Shown here: piece by piece, positions 1 through 12,478 of the stretch
Layout: each line of letters opens with the position of its first letter
Position numbering within the stretch: the stretch's first letter is position 1
Origin: Aquarana catesbeiana
Taxonomy: Eukaryota; Chordata; Amphibia; Anura; Ranidae
Direction: 5' to 3'
NCBI RefSeq assembly: GCF_042186555.1
Contig: NC_133326.1
Location: 440,560,147-440,624,146, forward strand
DNA: 64,000 nucleotides
The notes under the pieces: generated by a model
Told to the model about the DNA's origin: nothing
What the model saw: the letters and a program-made list of their open reading frames with translations, nothing else
Database searches by the model: none
Program-made: the position numbers and the translations under genes

Positions 1-1230
1 ACAAGAGCACTGTTCCAATATGTAGTCACAGAAAAGTGCTCCATTTGGAGTTTTACGCACTGATTTTTCTGAAATGGTAGTTAGTGAAACTCATTGTGGC
101 TCTGGTTGTAGATAATCTGCTTCTCACCTTGGTCAAACTAGGAAGCACTTACATGTACTAAAACAAAATATAGTACTGAGGTTTGACTGTGTTGAAAGCA
201 TTAAAAGTAGAGTACCGGCCACTCTGATGCTGCTAGTTTCATCTGGAAGATTTAACCCAGTTCCCACATTGCACAAAACAGGAAGCACTCACTCACCAGC
301 AATGGAATACAAGAGAGAGCTTTGTTTTGGGTCATGTAAGATGGGACAAAAATATCAATCATTTTCTTTTGGCAGAAGAACAAGAATTGGATTAGAAAAT
401 ATGAAGCAGCTTACCTCCAAGAAGCAAACAACCATTGTTCTCATGTATTTATCTTCAGGTTCTGTTTAAACATCCACTTCTTTCTATCTTCCAACTCTTT
501 ATAAACCAGGTGGTATACACCATTATCCAATCAGTAATCAGTAAGGTTTTATTTTGTTATGCAGAGGGAGGAGCACATTCCAGTGGGCCAAATGAAAATA
601 GGGCAGTGCCACACAAATCCACAGGTGGTAGCAGGAACAATCTCCGCATAACAATAATGCATCTTTTTAGTGAACATGCTGATCAGAGGTGTAACCCACA
701 GCTGAGTTTAGCAGTTTTGATTTTTGTCAAAAAAAGGAGAGTATTTGGGAATAACAGATCTCTGTGAATTTTTTACTTTTCATTTAAGGGAAATTTTGAA
801 AAAAATAATAAATAGACCAAGCTGGCAATTAGCTTTAAGCAAAAAGCAATTGTAACTAAGGATCATCAAAGATTTGCATGCTTTGAAAATTCTTGAAAGC
901 AATATCAATCATGGGTTCTATAGCAATGAAAATATAAGGCATTCTTGTAAAATACAAGACATTGCTTTTGTTTGACTTATCTGTGGACATAAAAATCACA
1001 TATGTAAAAGCAAAGTTCCTTTTGTTCAATCAAGTCTACCACAAATTACTCTTGGAAATCCTATTACTATCTAACCCTAAACACAGCTCAAAATTGTCAG
1101 ACCAAGAACAAAGATTATTTTCATCTCAATGTCTATGTGTATTAAGAAATGTTTCAAAGAAATTGATTTTCCATCAAGTCGTTTTTGGACCATTCTGTTA
1201 AAGTGAATCTGGTTACACAATACCCCAAAC
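1..1230 (+). repeat. Monomer 1, class H
   Basis: Class H is marked by tggtagttag (near 76), aaatatagtac, which removes the AATAAA seen in most units, the cactcactcacc insertion, ctctgtgaattt (near 761) and taagggaaat. Its closest relative is monomer 43 at 52753-53982. The two differ at only a few positions, for example gcacaaaac near 271 here against gcccaaaac there. Confidence 0.95.
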
Positions 1231-2456
1231 ACAAGAGCACTGTTCCAATATGTAGTCACAGAAAAGTGCTCCATTTGGAGTTTTACGCACTGATTTTTCT
1301 GAAATGGTTATTAGTGATACTCATTGTGGCTCTGGTTGTAGATAATCTGCTTTTCACCTTGGTCAAACTAGGAAGCACTTACATGTATTAAAACAAAATA
1401 AAGTACTGAGTTTTGACTTAGTTGAAAGCATTAAAAGTAGAGTACGGGCCACTCTGATGCTCCTAGTTTCATCTGGAAGATTTAACCCAGTTCCCACATT
1501 GCCCAAAACAGGAAACACTCACCAGCAGTGAAATACAAGAGAGAGCTTTGTTTTGGGTCATGTAAGATGGGACAAAAATATCAATCATCTTCTTTTGGCA
1601 GAAGAATAATAATTGGATTAGAAAAAATGAAGCAGCTTACATCCAAGAAGCAAACAGCTATTGTTCTCATGTATTTATCTTCAGGTTCTGTTTAAGCATC
1701 CACTTCTCTCTATCTCCCAACTCTTTATAAACCAGGTGGTATACACCATTATCCATTCAGTAATCAGTAAGGTTTTATTTTGTAATGCAGAGGGAGGAGC
1801 ACATTCCAGTGGGCCAAATAAAAATAGGGCAGTGCCACACAAATCCACAGGTGGTAGCAGGAACAATCTCCGCATAACAATAATACATCTTTTTAGTGAA
1901 CATGCTGATCAGAGGTATAACCCACAGCTGAGTTTAGCAGTTTTGATTTTTGTCAAAAAAAGGAGAGTGTTTGGGAATAACAGATCTCTGTGTATTTTTT
2001 ACTTTTCATTTAAGGAAAATTTTGAAAAAAATAATAAATAGACCAAGCTGGCAATTAGCTTTAAGCAAAAAGCAATTGTAACTAAGGATCATCAAAAATG
2101 TGCATGCTTTGAAACTTCCTGAAAGAAATATGAATCATGGGTTCTATATCAATGAAAATATGAGGCATTCTTGTAAAATACAAGACATTGCTTTTGTTTG
2201 ATTTATCTGTGGACATAAAAATCACCTACGTAAAAGCAAAGTTCCTTTTGTTCAAACAACTCTACCACAAATTACTCTTGGAAATACTATTACTATCTAA
2301 CACTAAACACAGCTCAAAATTGTCAGAACAAGAACACAGATTATTTTCATCTCAATGTCTATGTGTATTAAGAAATGTTTCAAAGAAATTGAGTTTCCAT
2401 CAAGTCGTTTTTGGACCATTCTGTTAATGTGAATCTTGTTACACAATACCCCAAAC
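1231..2456 (+). repeat. Monomer 2, class A
   Basis: Class A variants are gtgatactc, tacgggcc, aataataattgg, ttacatccaag, aacagctattg, ccattcagtaat, which destroys the CCAAT motif, and ttgtaatgcag. It matches monomer 5 at an offset of 3,680 bp. The one difference I found is c at about 2007 against a at about 5687. Confidence 0.95.
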
Positions 2457-3685
2457 ACAAGAGCACTGTTCCAGTATGTAGTCACAGAAAAGTGCTCCAT
2501 TTGGAGTTTTACACACTGATTTTTCTGAAATGGTTGTTAGTGAAACTCATTGTGGCTCTGGTTGTAGATAATCTGCTTCTCACCTTGGTCAAACTAGGAA
2601 GCACTTACATGTACTAAAACAAAATAAAGTACTGAGGTTTGACTGTGGTGAAAGCATTAAAAGTAGAGTACCGGCCACTCTGATGCTCCTAGTTTCATCT
2701 GGAAGATTTAACCCAGTTCCCACATTGCCCAAAACAGGAAGCACTCACTCACCAGCAATGGAATACAAGAGAGAGCTTTGTTTTGAGTCATGTAAGATGG
2801 GACAAAAATATCAATCATTTTCTTTTGGCAGAAGAACAAGAATTGGATTAGAAAATATGAAGCAACTTACCTCCAAGAAGCAAACAGCCATTGTTCTCAT
2901 GTATTTATCTTCAGGTTCTGTTTAAACATCCACTTCACTCTATCTTCCAACTCTTTATAAACCAGGTGGTATACACCATTATCCAATCAGTAATCAGTAA
3001 GGTTTTATTTTGTTATGCAGAGGGAGAAGCACATTCCAGTGGGCCAAATAAAAATAGGGCAGTGCCACACAAATCCACAGGTGGTAGCAGGAACAATCTC
3101 TGCATAACAATAGGGCATCCTTTTAGTGAACATGCTAATCAGAGGTGTAACCCACAGCTGAGTTTAGCAGTTTTGATTTTTGACAAAAAAGGAGAGTGTT
3201 TGGGAATAACAGATCTCTGTGTTTTTTTTACTTTTCATTTAAGGAAAATTTTGAAAAAAATAATAAATAGACCAAGCTGGGAATTAGCCTTAAGCAAAAA
3301 GCAATTGTAACTAAGGATCATCAAAGATTTGCATGCTTTGAAACTTCTTGAAAGCAATATGAATCATGGGTTCTAGAGCAATGAAAATATAAGGCATTCT
3401 TGTAAAATACAAGACATTGCTTTTGTTTGACTTATCTGTGGACTTAAAAATCACATATGTAAAAGCAAAGTTCCTTTTGTTCAATCAACTCTACCACAAA
3501 TTACTCTTGGAAATCCTATTACTATCTAACCCTAAACACAGCTCAAAATTGTCAGAACAAGAACAAAGATTATTTTCATCTCAATGTCTATGTGTATTAA
3601 GAAATGTTTCAAAGAAATTGAGTTTCCATCAAGTCGTTTTTGGACCATTCTGTTAATGTGAATCTGGTTACACAATACCCCAAAC
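2457..3685 (+). repeat. Monomer 3, class B
   Basis: Class B variants are acacactg, which loses one of the three conserved CpGs, cactcactcacc (about 4 bp longer than other classes), gcaacttacc, an 8-T run before acttttc, gggaattagcc and tctagagcaatg. The variant ttttgagtca is shared only with monomer 6. Confidence 0.95.
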
Positions 3686-4910
3686 ACAAGAGCACTGTTC
3701 CAGTATGTAGTCACAGAAAAGTGCTCCATTTGGAGTTTTACGCACTGATTTTTCTGAAATGGTTGTTAGTGAAACTCATTGTGGCTCTGGTTGTAGATAA
3801 TCTGCTTCTCACTTTGGTCAAACTACGAAACACTTACATGTACTAAAACAAAATAAAGTACTGAGGTTTGACTGTGTTGAAAGCATTAAAAGTAGAGTAC
3901 CGGCCACTCTGATGCTCCTAGTTTCATCTGGAAGATTTAACCCAGTTCCCACGTTGCCCAAAACAGGAAACACTCACCAGCAGTGAAATACAAGAGAGAG
4001 CTTTGTTTTGGGTCATGTAAGATGGGACAAAAATATCAATCATTTTCTTTTGGCAGAAGAATAAGAATTGGATTAGAAAATATGAAGCAGCTTACCTCCA
4101 AGAAGCAAACAACCATTGTTCTCATGTATTTATCTTCAGGTTCTGTTTAAGCATCCACTTCTCTCTATCTCCCAACTCTTTATAAACCAGGTGGTATACA
4201 CCATTATCCAATCAGTAATCAGTAAGGTTTTATTTTGTAATGCAGAGGGAGGAGCACATTCCAGTGGGCCAAATGAAAACAGGGCAGTGCCACACAAATC
4301 CACAGGTGGTAGCAGGAACAATCTCTGCATAACAATCTGGCATCCTTTTAGTGAACATGCTAATCCAAGGTGTAACCCACAGCTGAGTTTAGCAGTTTTG
4401 ATTTTTGACAAAAAAGGAGAGTGTTTGGGAAAAACAGATCTCTGTGTATTTTTTACTTTACATTTAAGGAAAATTTTGAAAAAAATAATAAATAGACCAA
4501 GCTGGCAACTAGCTTTAAGCAAAAAACAATTGTAACTAAGGATCATCAAAGATGTGCATGCTTTGAAACTTCTTGAAAGCAATATGAATCATGGGTTCTA
4601 TAGCTATGAAAATATAAGGTATTCTTGTAAAATACAAGACATTGCTTTTGTTTGACTTATCTGTGGACATAAAAATCACCTATGTAAAAGCAAAGTTCCT
4701 TTTGTTCAATCAAATCTACCACAAATTACTCTTGGAAATCATGTTACTATCTAACCCTAAACAGAGCTCAAAATTGTCAGACCAAGAACAAAGATTATTT
4801 TCATCTCAATGTCTATGTGTATTAAGAAATGTTTCAAAGAAATTGAGTTTCCATCAAGTCGTTTTTGGACCATTCTGTTAAAGTGAATCTGGTTACACAA
4901 TACCCCAAAC
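3686..4910 (+). repeat. Monomer 4, class C with a non-C tail
   Basis: The body carries class C variants: aactacgaaac, gaataagaattgg, gaaaacaggg, aatctggcatc, aatccaagg, gcaactagc, tatagctatg and aaggtattc. The last ~270 bp switch to gtttgactt, caaatctacc and cagagctc, a tail otherwise seen before class E monomers. The switch lies between about 4626 and 4657 and marks the junction of the A-B-C duplication. Confidence 0.93.
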
Positions 4911-6136
4911 ACAAGAGCACTGTTCCAATATGTAGTCACAGAAAAGTGCTCCATTTGGAGTTTTACGCACTGATTTTTCTGAAATGGTTATTAGTGATAC
5001 TCATTGTGGCTCTGGTTGTAGATAATCTGCTTTTCACCTTGGTCAAACTAGGAAGCACTTACATGTATTAAAACAAAATAAAGTACTGAGTTTTGACTTA
5101 GTTGAAAGCATTAAAAGTAGAGTACGGGCCACTCTGATGCTCCTAGTTTCATCTGGAAGATTTAACCCAGTTCCCACATTGCCCAAAACAGGAAACACTC
5201 ACCAGCAGTGAAATACAAGAGAGAGCTTTGTTTTGGGTCATGTAAGATGGGACAAAAATATCAATCATCTTCTTTTGGCAGAAGAATAATAATTGGATTA
5301 GAAAAAATGAAGCAGCTTACATCCAAGAAGCAAACAGCTATTGTTCTCATGTATTTATCTTCAGGTTCTGTTTAAGCATCCACTTCTCTCTATCTCCCAA
5401 CTCTTTATAAACCAGGTGGTATACACCATTATCCATTCAGTAATCAGTAAGGTTTTATTTTGTAATGCAGAGGGAGGAGCACATTCCAGTGGGCCAAATA
5501 AAAATAGGGCAGTGCCACACAAATCCACAGGTGGTAGCAGGAACAATCTCCGCATAACAATAATACATCTTTTTAGTGAACATGCTGATCAGAGGTATAA
5601 CCCACAGCTGAGTTTAGCAGTTTTGATTTTTGTCAAAAAAAGGAGAGTGTTTGGGAATAACAGATCTCTGTGTATTTTTTACTTTTAATTTAAGGAAAAT
5701 TTTGAAAAAAATAATAAATAGACCAAGCTGGCAATTAGCTTTAAGCAAAAAGCAATTGTAACTAAGGATCATCAAAAATGTGCATGCTTTGAAACTTCCT
5801 GAAAGAAATATGAATCATGGGTTCTATATCAATGAAAATATGAGGCATTCTTGTAAAATACAAGACATTGCTTTTGTTTGATTTATCTGTGGACATAAAA
5901 ATCACCTACGTAAAAGCAAAGTTCCTTTTGTTCAAACAACTCTACCACAAATTACTCTTGGAAATACTATTACTATCTAACACTAAACACAGCTCAAAAT
6001 TGTCAGAACAAGAACACAGATTATTTTCATCTCAATGTCTATGTGTATTAAGAAATGTTTCAAAGAAATTGAGTTTCCATCAAGTCGTTTTTGGACCATT
6101 CTGTTAATGTGAATCTTGTTACACAATACCCCAAAC
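4911..6136 (+). repeat. Monomer 5, class A
   Basis: Second copy of monomer 2. A single c-to-a change (acttttaattt near 5687) creates a stop that shortens the recurrent forward frame starting at 5341. Confidence 0.95.
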
Positions 6137-7365
6137 ACAAGAGCACTGTTCCAGTATGTAGTCACAGAAAAGTGCTCCATTTGGAGTTTTACACACTGAT
6201 TTTTCTGAAATGGTTGTTAGTGAAACTCATTGTGGCTCTGGTTGTAGATAATCTGCTTCTCACCTTGGTCAAACTAGGAAGCACTTACATGTACTAAAAC
6301 AAAATAAAGTACTGAGGTTTGACTGTGGTGAAAGCATTAAAAGTAGAGTACCGGCCACTCTGATGCTCCTAGTTTCATCTGGAAGATTTAACCCAGTTCC
6401 CACATTGCCCAAAACAGGAAGCACTCACTCACCAGCAATGGAATACAAGAGAGAGCTTTGTTTTGAGTCATGTAAGATGGGACAAAAATATCAATCATTT
6501 TCTTTTGGCAGAAGAACAAGAATTGGATTAGAAAATATGAAGCAACTTACCTCCAAGAAGCAAACAGCCATTGTTCTCATGTATTTATCTTCAGGTTCTG
6601 TTTAAACATCCACTTCACTCTATCTTCCAACTCTTTATAAACCAGGTGGTATACACCATTATCCAATCAGTAATCAGTAAGGTTTTATTTTGTTATGCAG
6701 AGGGAGAAGCACATTCCAGTGGGCCAAATAAAAATAGGGCAGTGCCACACAAATCCACAGGTGGTAGCAGGAACAATCTCTGCATAACAATAGGGCATCC
6801 TTTTAGTGAACATGCTAATCAGAGGTGTAACCCACAGCTGAGTTTAGCAGTTTTGATTTTTGACAAAAAAGGAGAGTGTTTGGGAATAACAGATCTCTGT
6901 GTTTTTTTTACTTTTCATTTAAGGAAAATTTTGAAAAAAATAATAAATAGACCAAGCTGGGAATTAGCCTTAAGCAAAAAGCAATTGTAACTAAGGATCA
7001 TCAAAGATTTGCATGCTTTGAAACTTCTTGAAAGCAATATGAATCATGGGTTCTAGAGCAATGAAAATATAAGGCATTCTTGTAAAATACAAGACATTGC
7101 TTTTGTTTGACTTATCTGTGGACTTAAAAATCACATATGTAAAAGCAAAGTTCCTTTTGTTCAATCAACTCTACCACAAATTACTCTTGGAAATCCTATT
7201 ACTATCTAACCCTAAACACAGCTCAAAATTGTCAGAACAAGAACAAAGATTATTTTCATCTCAATGTCTATGTGTATTAAGAAATGTTTCAAAGAAATTG
7301 AGTTTCCATCAAGTCGTTTTTGGACCATTCTGTTAATGTGAATCTGGTTACACAATACCCCAAAC
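6137..7365 (+). repeat. Monomer 6, class B
   Basis: Appears identical to monomer 3 wherever I compared them, including the otherwise unique ttttgagtca variant and ctgtggtgaaag. Confidence 0.95.
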
Positions 7366-8590
7366 ACAAGAGCACTGTTCCAGTATGTAGTCACAGAAAA
7401 GTGCTCCATTTGGAGTTTTACGCACTGATTTTTCTGAAATGGTTGTTAGTGAAACTCATTGTGGCTCTGGTTGTAGATAATCTGCTTCTCACTTTGGTCA
7501 AACTACGAAACACTTACATGTACTAAAACAAAATAAAGTACTGAGGTTTGACTGTGTTGAAAGCATTAAAAGTAGAGTACCGGCCACTCTGATGCTCCTA
7601 GTTTCATCTGGAAGATTTAACCCAGTTCCCACGTTGCCCAAAACAGGAAACACTCACCAGCAGTGAAATACAAGAGAGAGCTTTGTTTTGGGTCATGTAA
7701 GATGGGACAAAAATATCAATCATTTTCTTTTGGCAGAAGAATAAGAATTGGATTAGAAAATATGAAGCAGCTTACCTCCAAGAAGCAAACAACCATTGTT
7801 CTCATGTATTTATCTTCAGGTTCTGTTTAAGCATCCACTTCTCTCTATCTCCCAACTCTTTATAAACCAGGTGGTATACACCATTATCCAATCAGTAATC
7901 AGTAAGGTTTTATTTTGTAATGCAGAGGGAGGAGCACATTCCAGTGGGCCAAATGAAAACAGGGCAGTGCCACACAAATCCACAGGTGGTAGCAGGAACA
8001 ATCTCTGCATAACAATCTGGCATCCTTTTAGTGAACATGCTAATCCAAGGTGTAACCCACAGCTGAGTTTAGCAGTTTTGATTTTTGACAAAAAAGGAGA
8101 GTGTTTGGGAAAAACAGATCTCTGTGTATTTTTTACTTTACATTTAAGGAAAATTTTGAAAAAAATAATAAATAGACCAAGCTGGCAACTAGCTTTAAGC
8201 AAAAAACAATTGTAACTAAGGATCATCAAAGATGTGCATGCTTTGAAACTTCTTGAAAGCAATATGAATCATGGGTTCTATAGCTATGAAAATATAAGGT
8301 ATTCTTGTAAAATACAAGACATTGCTTTTGTTTGGCTTATCTGTGGACATAAAAATCACCTATGTAAAAGCAAAGTTCCTTTTGTTCAATCAACTCTACC
8401 ACAAATTACTCATGGAAATCCTGTTACTATCTAACCCTAAACACAGCTCAAAATTGTCAGAACAAGAACAAAGATTATTTTCATCTCAATGTCTATGTGT
8501 ATTAAGAAATGTTTCAAAGAAATTGAGTTTCCATCAAGTCGTTTTTGGACCATTCTGTTAATGTGAATCTGTTTACACAATACCCCAAAC
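7366..8590 (+). repeat. Monomer 7, class C
   Basis: Same body as monomer 4, including the shared cacgttgccc variant near 7631, but with the regular C-to-D tail: ttgtttggctt, actcatggaaatcc and gtgaatctgtttac. Confidence 0.95.
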
Positions 8591-10026
8591 ACAAGAGCAC
8601 TGTTCCAGTATGTAGTCACAGAAAAGTGCTCCATTTGGAGTTTTACGCACCGATTTTTCTGAAATGGTTGTTAGTGAAACTCATTGTGTCTCTGGTTGTA
8701 GATAATCTGCTTCTCACCTTGGTCAAAATAGGAAGCACTTACATGTACTAAAACAAAAAAAAGTACTGAGCTTTGACTGAGTTGAAAGCATTAAAAGTAG
8801 AGTACCAGCCACTCTGATGCTCCTAGTTTCATCCAGAAGATTTAACCCAGTTCCCACATTACCCAAAACAGGAAACACTCACCAGCAGTGAAATACAAGA
8901 GAGAGCTTTGTTTTGGGTCATGTAAGATGGGACAAAAATATCAATCATTTTCTTTTGGCAGAAGAACAAGAATTAGATTAGAAAATATGAAGCAGCTTAC
9001 CTCCAAGAAGCAAACAGCCACTCTGATGCTCGTAGTTTCATCTGGAAGATTTAACCCAGTTCCCACATTGCCCAAAACAGGAAACACTCACCATCAGTGA
9101 AATAAAAGGGAGAGCTTTGTTTTGGGTCATGTAAGATGGAACAAAAATATCAATCATTTTCTTCTGGCAGAAGAACAAGAATTGGATTAGAAAATATGAA
9201 GCAGCTTACCTCCAAGAAGCAAACAGCCATTGTTCTCATGTATTTATCTTCAGGTTCTGTTTAAGCATCCACTTCTGTCTATCTCCCAACTCTTTATAAA
9301 CCAGGTGGTATACACCATTATCCAATCAGTAATCAGTAAGGTTTTATTTTGTTATGCAGAGGGAGAAGCACATTCCAGTGGGCCAAATAAAAATAGGGCA
9401 GTGCCACACAAATCCACAGGTGGTAGCAGGAACAATCTCTGCATAACAAAAGGGCATCCTTTTAGTGAACATGCTAATCAGAGGTGTAACCCACAGCTGA
9501 GTTTAGCAGTTTTGATTTATAACAAAAAAAAGGAGAGTGTTTGGGAATAACAGATCTCTGTGTATTTTTTACTTTTCATTTAAGGAAAATTTTGAAAATA
9601 ATAATAAATAGACCAAGCTGGCAATTAGCTTTAAGCAAAAAGCAATTCTAACTAAGGATCATCAAAGATTTGCATGCTTTGAAACTTCTTGAAAGCAATA
9701 TGAATCATGGGTTCTATAGCAATGAAAATATAAGGCATTCTTGTAAAATACAAGACATTGCTTTTGTTTGACTTATCTATGGACATAAAAATCACCTATG
9801 TAAAAGCAAAGTTCCTTTTGTTCAATCAACTCTACCACAAATTACTCTTGGAAATCCTATTACTATCTAACCCTAAACACAGCTCAAAATTGTCAGACCA
9901 AGAACAAAGATTATTTTCATCTCAATGTCTATGTGTATTAAGAAATGTTTCAAAGAAATTGAGTTTCCATCAAGTCGTTTTTGGACCATTCTGTTAAAGT
10001 GAATCTGGTTACACAATACCCCAAAC
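8591..10026 (+). repeat. Monomer 8, class D with nested 209-bp duplication
   Basis: Class D variants are gcaccgattt (a new CpG), gtgtctctgg, caaaataggaag, caaaaaaaagtactgagc (AATAAA lost) and taccagcc. The unit is 1,436 bp because the segment 8812-9020 is repeated at 9021-9229. The second half has gatttataac in place of gatttttgac, shared with monomers 34 and 46. Confidence 0.95.
8812..9229 (+). repeat. Nested 209-bp tandem duplication in monomer 8
   Basis: Two copies run 8812-9020 and 9021-9229, each from ctctgatgct to aagcaaacagcca. The left flank (ac-cagcca) and the end of the copy (aa-cagcca) share the 6-bp word cagcca, consistent with replication slippage or microhomology-mediated duplication. 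The copies have diverged: copy 1 has gctcctag and catccagaag, copy 2 has gctcgtag, catctggaag, caccatcagtg and cttctggcag. Confidence 0.95.
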
Positions 10027-11252
10027 ACAAGAGCACTGTTCCAATATGTAGTCACAGAAAAGTGCTCCATTTGGAGTTTTACGCACTGATTTTTCTGAAA
10101 TGGTTGTTAGTGAAACTCATTGTGGATCTGGTTGTAGATAATCTGCTTCTCACCTTGGTCAAACTAGGAAGCACTTACATGTACTAAAACAAAATAAAGT
10201 ACTGAGGTTTGACTGTGTTGAAAGCATTAAAAGTAGAATACCGGCCACTCTGATGCTCCTAGTTTCATCTGGAAGTTTTAACCCAGTCCCCACATTGCCC
10301 AAAACAGGAAACACTCACCAGCAGTGAAATACAAGAGAGAGCTTTGTTTTGGGTCATGTAAGATGGGACAAAAATATCAATCATTTTCTTTTGGCAGAAG
10401 AACAAGAATTGGATTAGAAAATATGAAGCAGCTTACCTCCAAGAAGCAAACAGCCATTGTTCTCATGTATTTATCTTCAGGTTCTGTTTAAGCATCCACT
10501 TCTGTCTATCTCCCAACTCTTTATAAACAAGGTGGTATACACCATTATCCAATCAGTAATCAGTAAGGTTTTATTTTGTTATGCAGAGGGAGGAGCACAT
10601 TCCAGTGGGCCAAATGAAAATAGGGCAGTGCCACAGAAATCCACAGGTGGTAGCAGGAACAATCTCTGCATAACAATAGGGCATCCTTTTAGTGAACATG
10701 CTAATCAGAGGTGTAACCCACAGCTGAGTTTAGCAGTTTTGATTTTTGACAAAAAAAGGAGAGTGTTTGAGAATAACAGATCTCTGTGTATTTTTTACTT
10801 TTCATTTAAGGAAAATTTTGAAAATAATAATAAATAGACCAAGCTGGCAATTAGCTTTAAGCAAAAAGCAATTCTAACTAAGGATCATCAAAGATTTGCA
10901 TGCTTTAAAACTTCTTGAAAGCAATATGAATCATGGGTTCTATAGCAATGAAAATATAAGGCATTCTTGTAAAATACAAGACATTGCTTTTGTTTGACTT
11001 ATCTATGGACATAAAAATCACCTATGTAAAAGCAAAGTTCCTTTTGTTCAATCAACTCTACCACAAATTACTCTTGGAAATCCTATTACTATCTAACCCT
11101 AAACACAGCTCAAAATTGTCAGACCAAGAACAAAGATTATTTTCATCTCAATGTCTATGTGTATTAAGAAATGTTTCAAAGAAATTGAGTTTCCATCAAG
11201 TCGTTTTTGGACCATTCTGTTAAAGTGAATCTGGTTACACAATACCCCAAAC
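10027..11252 (+). repeat. Monomer 9, class E
   Basis: Class E variants are gtggatctgg, cagtccccac, gtttgagaataac, aaaataataataaatag and gctttaaaac. A private change, ataaacaagg near 10523, affects the sequence just after the TATA-like motif. I read this monomer base by base and found CpG only at 9976 (in the preceding tail), 10082 and 10242 within one full period. Confidence 0.95.
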
Positions 11253-12478
11253 ACAAGAGCACTGTTCCAATATGTAGTCACAGAAAAGTGCTCCATTTGG
11301 AGTTTTACGCACTGATTTTTCTGAAATGGTTGTTAGTGAAACTCATTGTGGCTCTGGTTGTAGATAATCTGCTTCTCACCTTGGTCAAACTAGGAAGCAC
11401 TTACATGTACTAAAACAAAATAAAGTACTGAGGTTTGACTGTGTTGAAAGCATTAAAAGTAGAAGACCGGCCACTCGGATGCTCCTAGTTTCATCTGGAA
11501 GTTTTAACCCAGTTCCCACATTGCCCAAAACAGGAAACACTCACCAGCAGTGAAATACAAGAGAGAGCTTTGTTTTGGGTCATGTAAGATGGGACAAAAA
11601 TATCAATCATTTTCTTTTGGCAGAAGAACAAGAATTGGATTAGAAAATATGAAGCAGCTTACCTCCAAGAAGCAAACAGCCATTGTTCTGATGTATTTAT
11701 CTTCAGGTTCTGTTTAAGCATCCACTTCTGTCTATCTCCCAACTCTTTATAAACCAGGTGGTATACACCATTATCCACTCAGTAATCAGTAAGGTTTTAT
11801 TTTGTTATGCAGAGGGAGGAGCACATTCCAGTGGGCCAAATGAAAATAGGGCAGTGCCACAGAAATCCACAGGTGGTAGCAGGAACAATCTCTGCATAAC
11901 AAAAGGGCATCCTTTTAGTGAACATGCTAATCAGAGGTGTAACCCACAGCTGAGTTTAGCAGTTTTGATTTTTGACAAAAAAAGGAGTGTGTTTGGGAAT
12001 AACAGATCTCTGTGTATTTTTTACTTTTCATTTAAGGAAAATTTTGAAAAAAATAATAAATAGACCAAGCTGGCAATTAGTTTTAAGCAAAAAGCAATTG
12101 TAACTAAGGATCATCAAAGATTTGCATGCTTCGAAACTTCTTGAAAGCAATATGAATCATGGGTTCTATAGCAATGAAAATACAAGGCATTCTTGTAAAA
12201 TACAAGACATTGCTTTTGTTTGACTTATCTATGGACATAAAAATCACCTATGTAAAAGCAAAGTTCCTTTTGTTCAATCAACTCTACCACAAATTACTCT
12301 TGGAAATCCTATTACTATCTAACCCTAAACACAGCTCAAAATTGTCAGACCAAGAACAAAGATTATTTTCATGTCAATGTCTATGTGTATTAAGAAATGT
12401 TTCAAAGAAATTGAGTTTCCATCAAGTCGTTTTTGAACCATTCTGTTGAAGTGAATCTGGTTACACAATACCCCAAAC
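11253..12478 (+). repeat. Monomer 10, class F1
   Basis: Class F variants are actcggatg, ccactcagtaat, aacaaaagggc, gagtgtgttt and attagttttaag. Subtype F1 adds agaagaccgg and, in the tail, cttcgaaac and aaaatacaagg. Monomers 19, 23 and 26 share these. Private change: gttctgatg near 11690. Confidence 0.95.

Larger units (their letters stand above)
1231..8590 (+). repeat. Tandem duplication of a 3,680-bp A-B-C block
   Basis: Monomers 2-4 (1231-4910) and 5-7 (4911-8590) align at a constant 3,680-bp offset. Over the first ~3.4 kb I found a single difference. Both copies share variants absent from all other A-B-C blocks (ttttgagtca, cacgttgccc), so the duplication is younger than the split from those blocks. 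The last ~270 bp of the two copies differ. Confidence 0.92.

Noticed and set aside
1..1230. Monomer length as seven nucleosome repeats (7 x ~175 bp)
   Set aside because: The arithmetic fits, but I saw no periodic signal within the monomer that would support phasing; needs nucleosome mapping.
3186..3250. Poly-T/poly-A runs as transcription terminators or retroposon tails
   Set aside because: They are short, internal to every unit, vary by single bases between copies and lack an associated hairpin or retroposon body.
4116..4535. 139-codon frame as a protein gene amplified with the array
   Set aside because: The frame depends on a 6-A run that is 7-A in many monomers, and it has no recognisable domain or codon bias.
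9961..9980. CENP-B box at the conserved aagtcgtttttgg
   Set aside because: It lacks the required second CpG and the cggg core of the CENP-B box; only a superficial TCG match remains.
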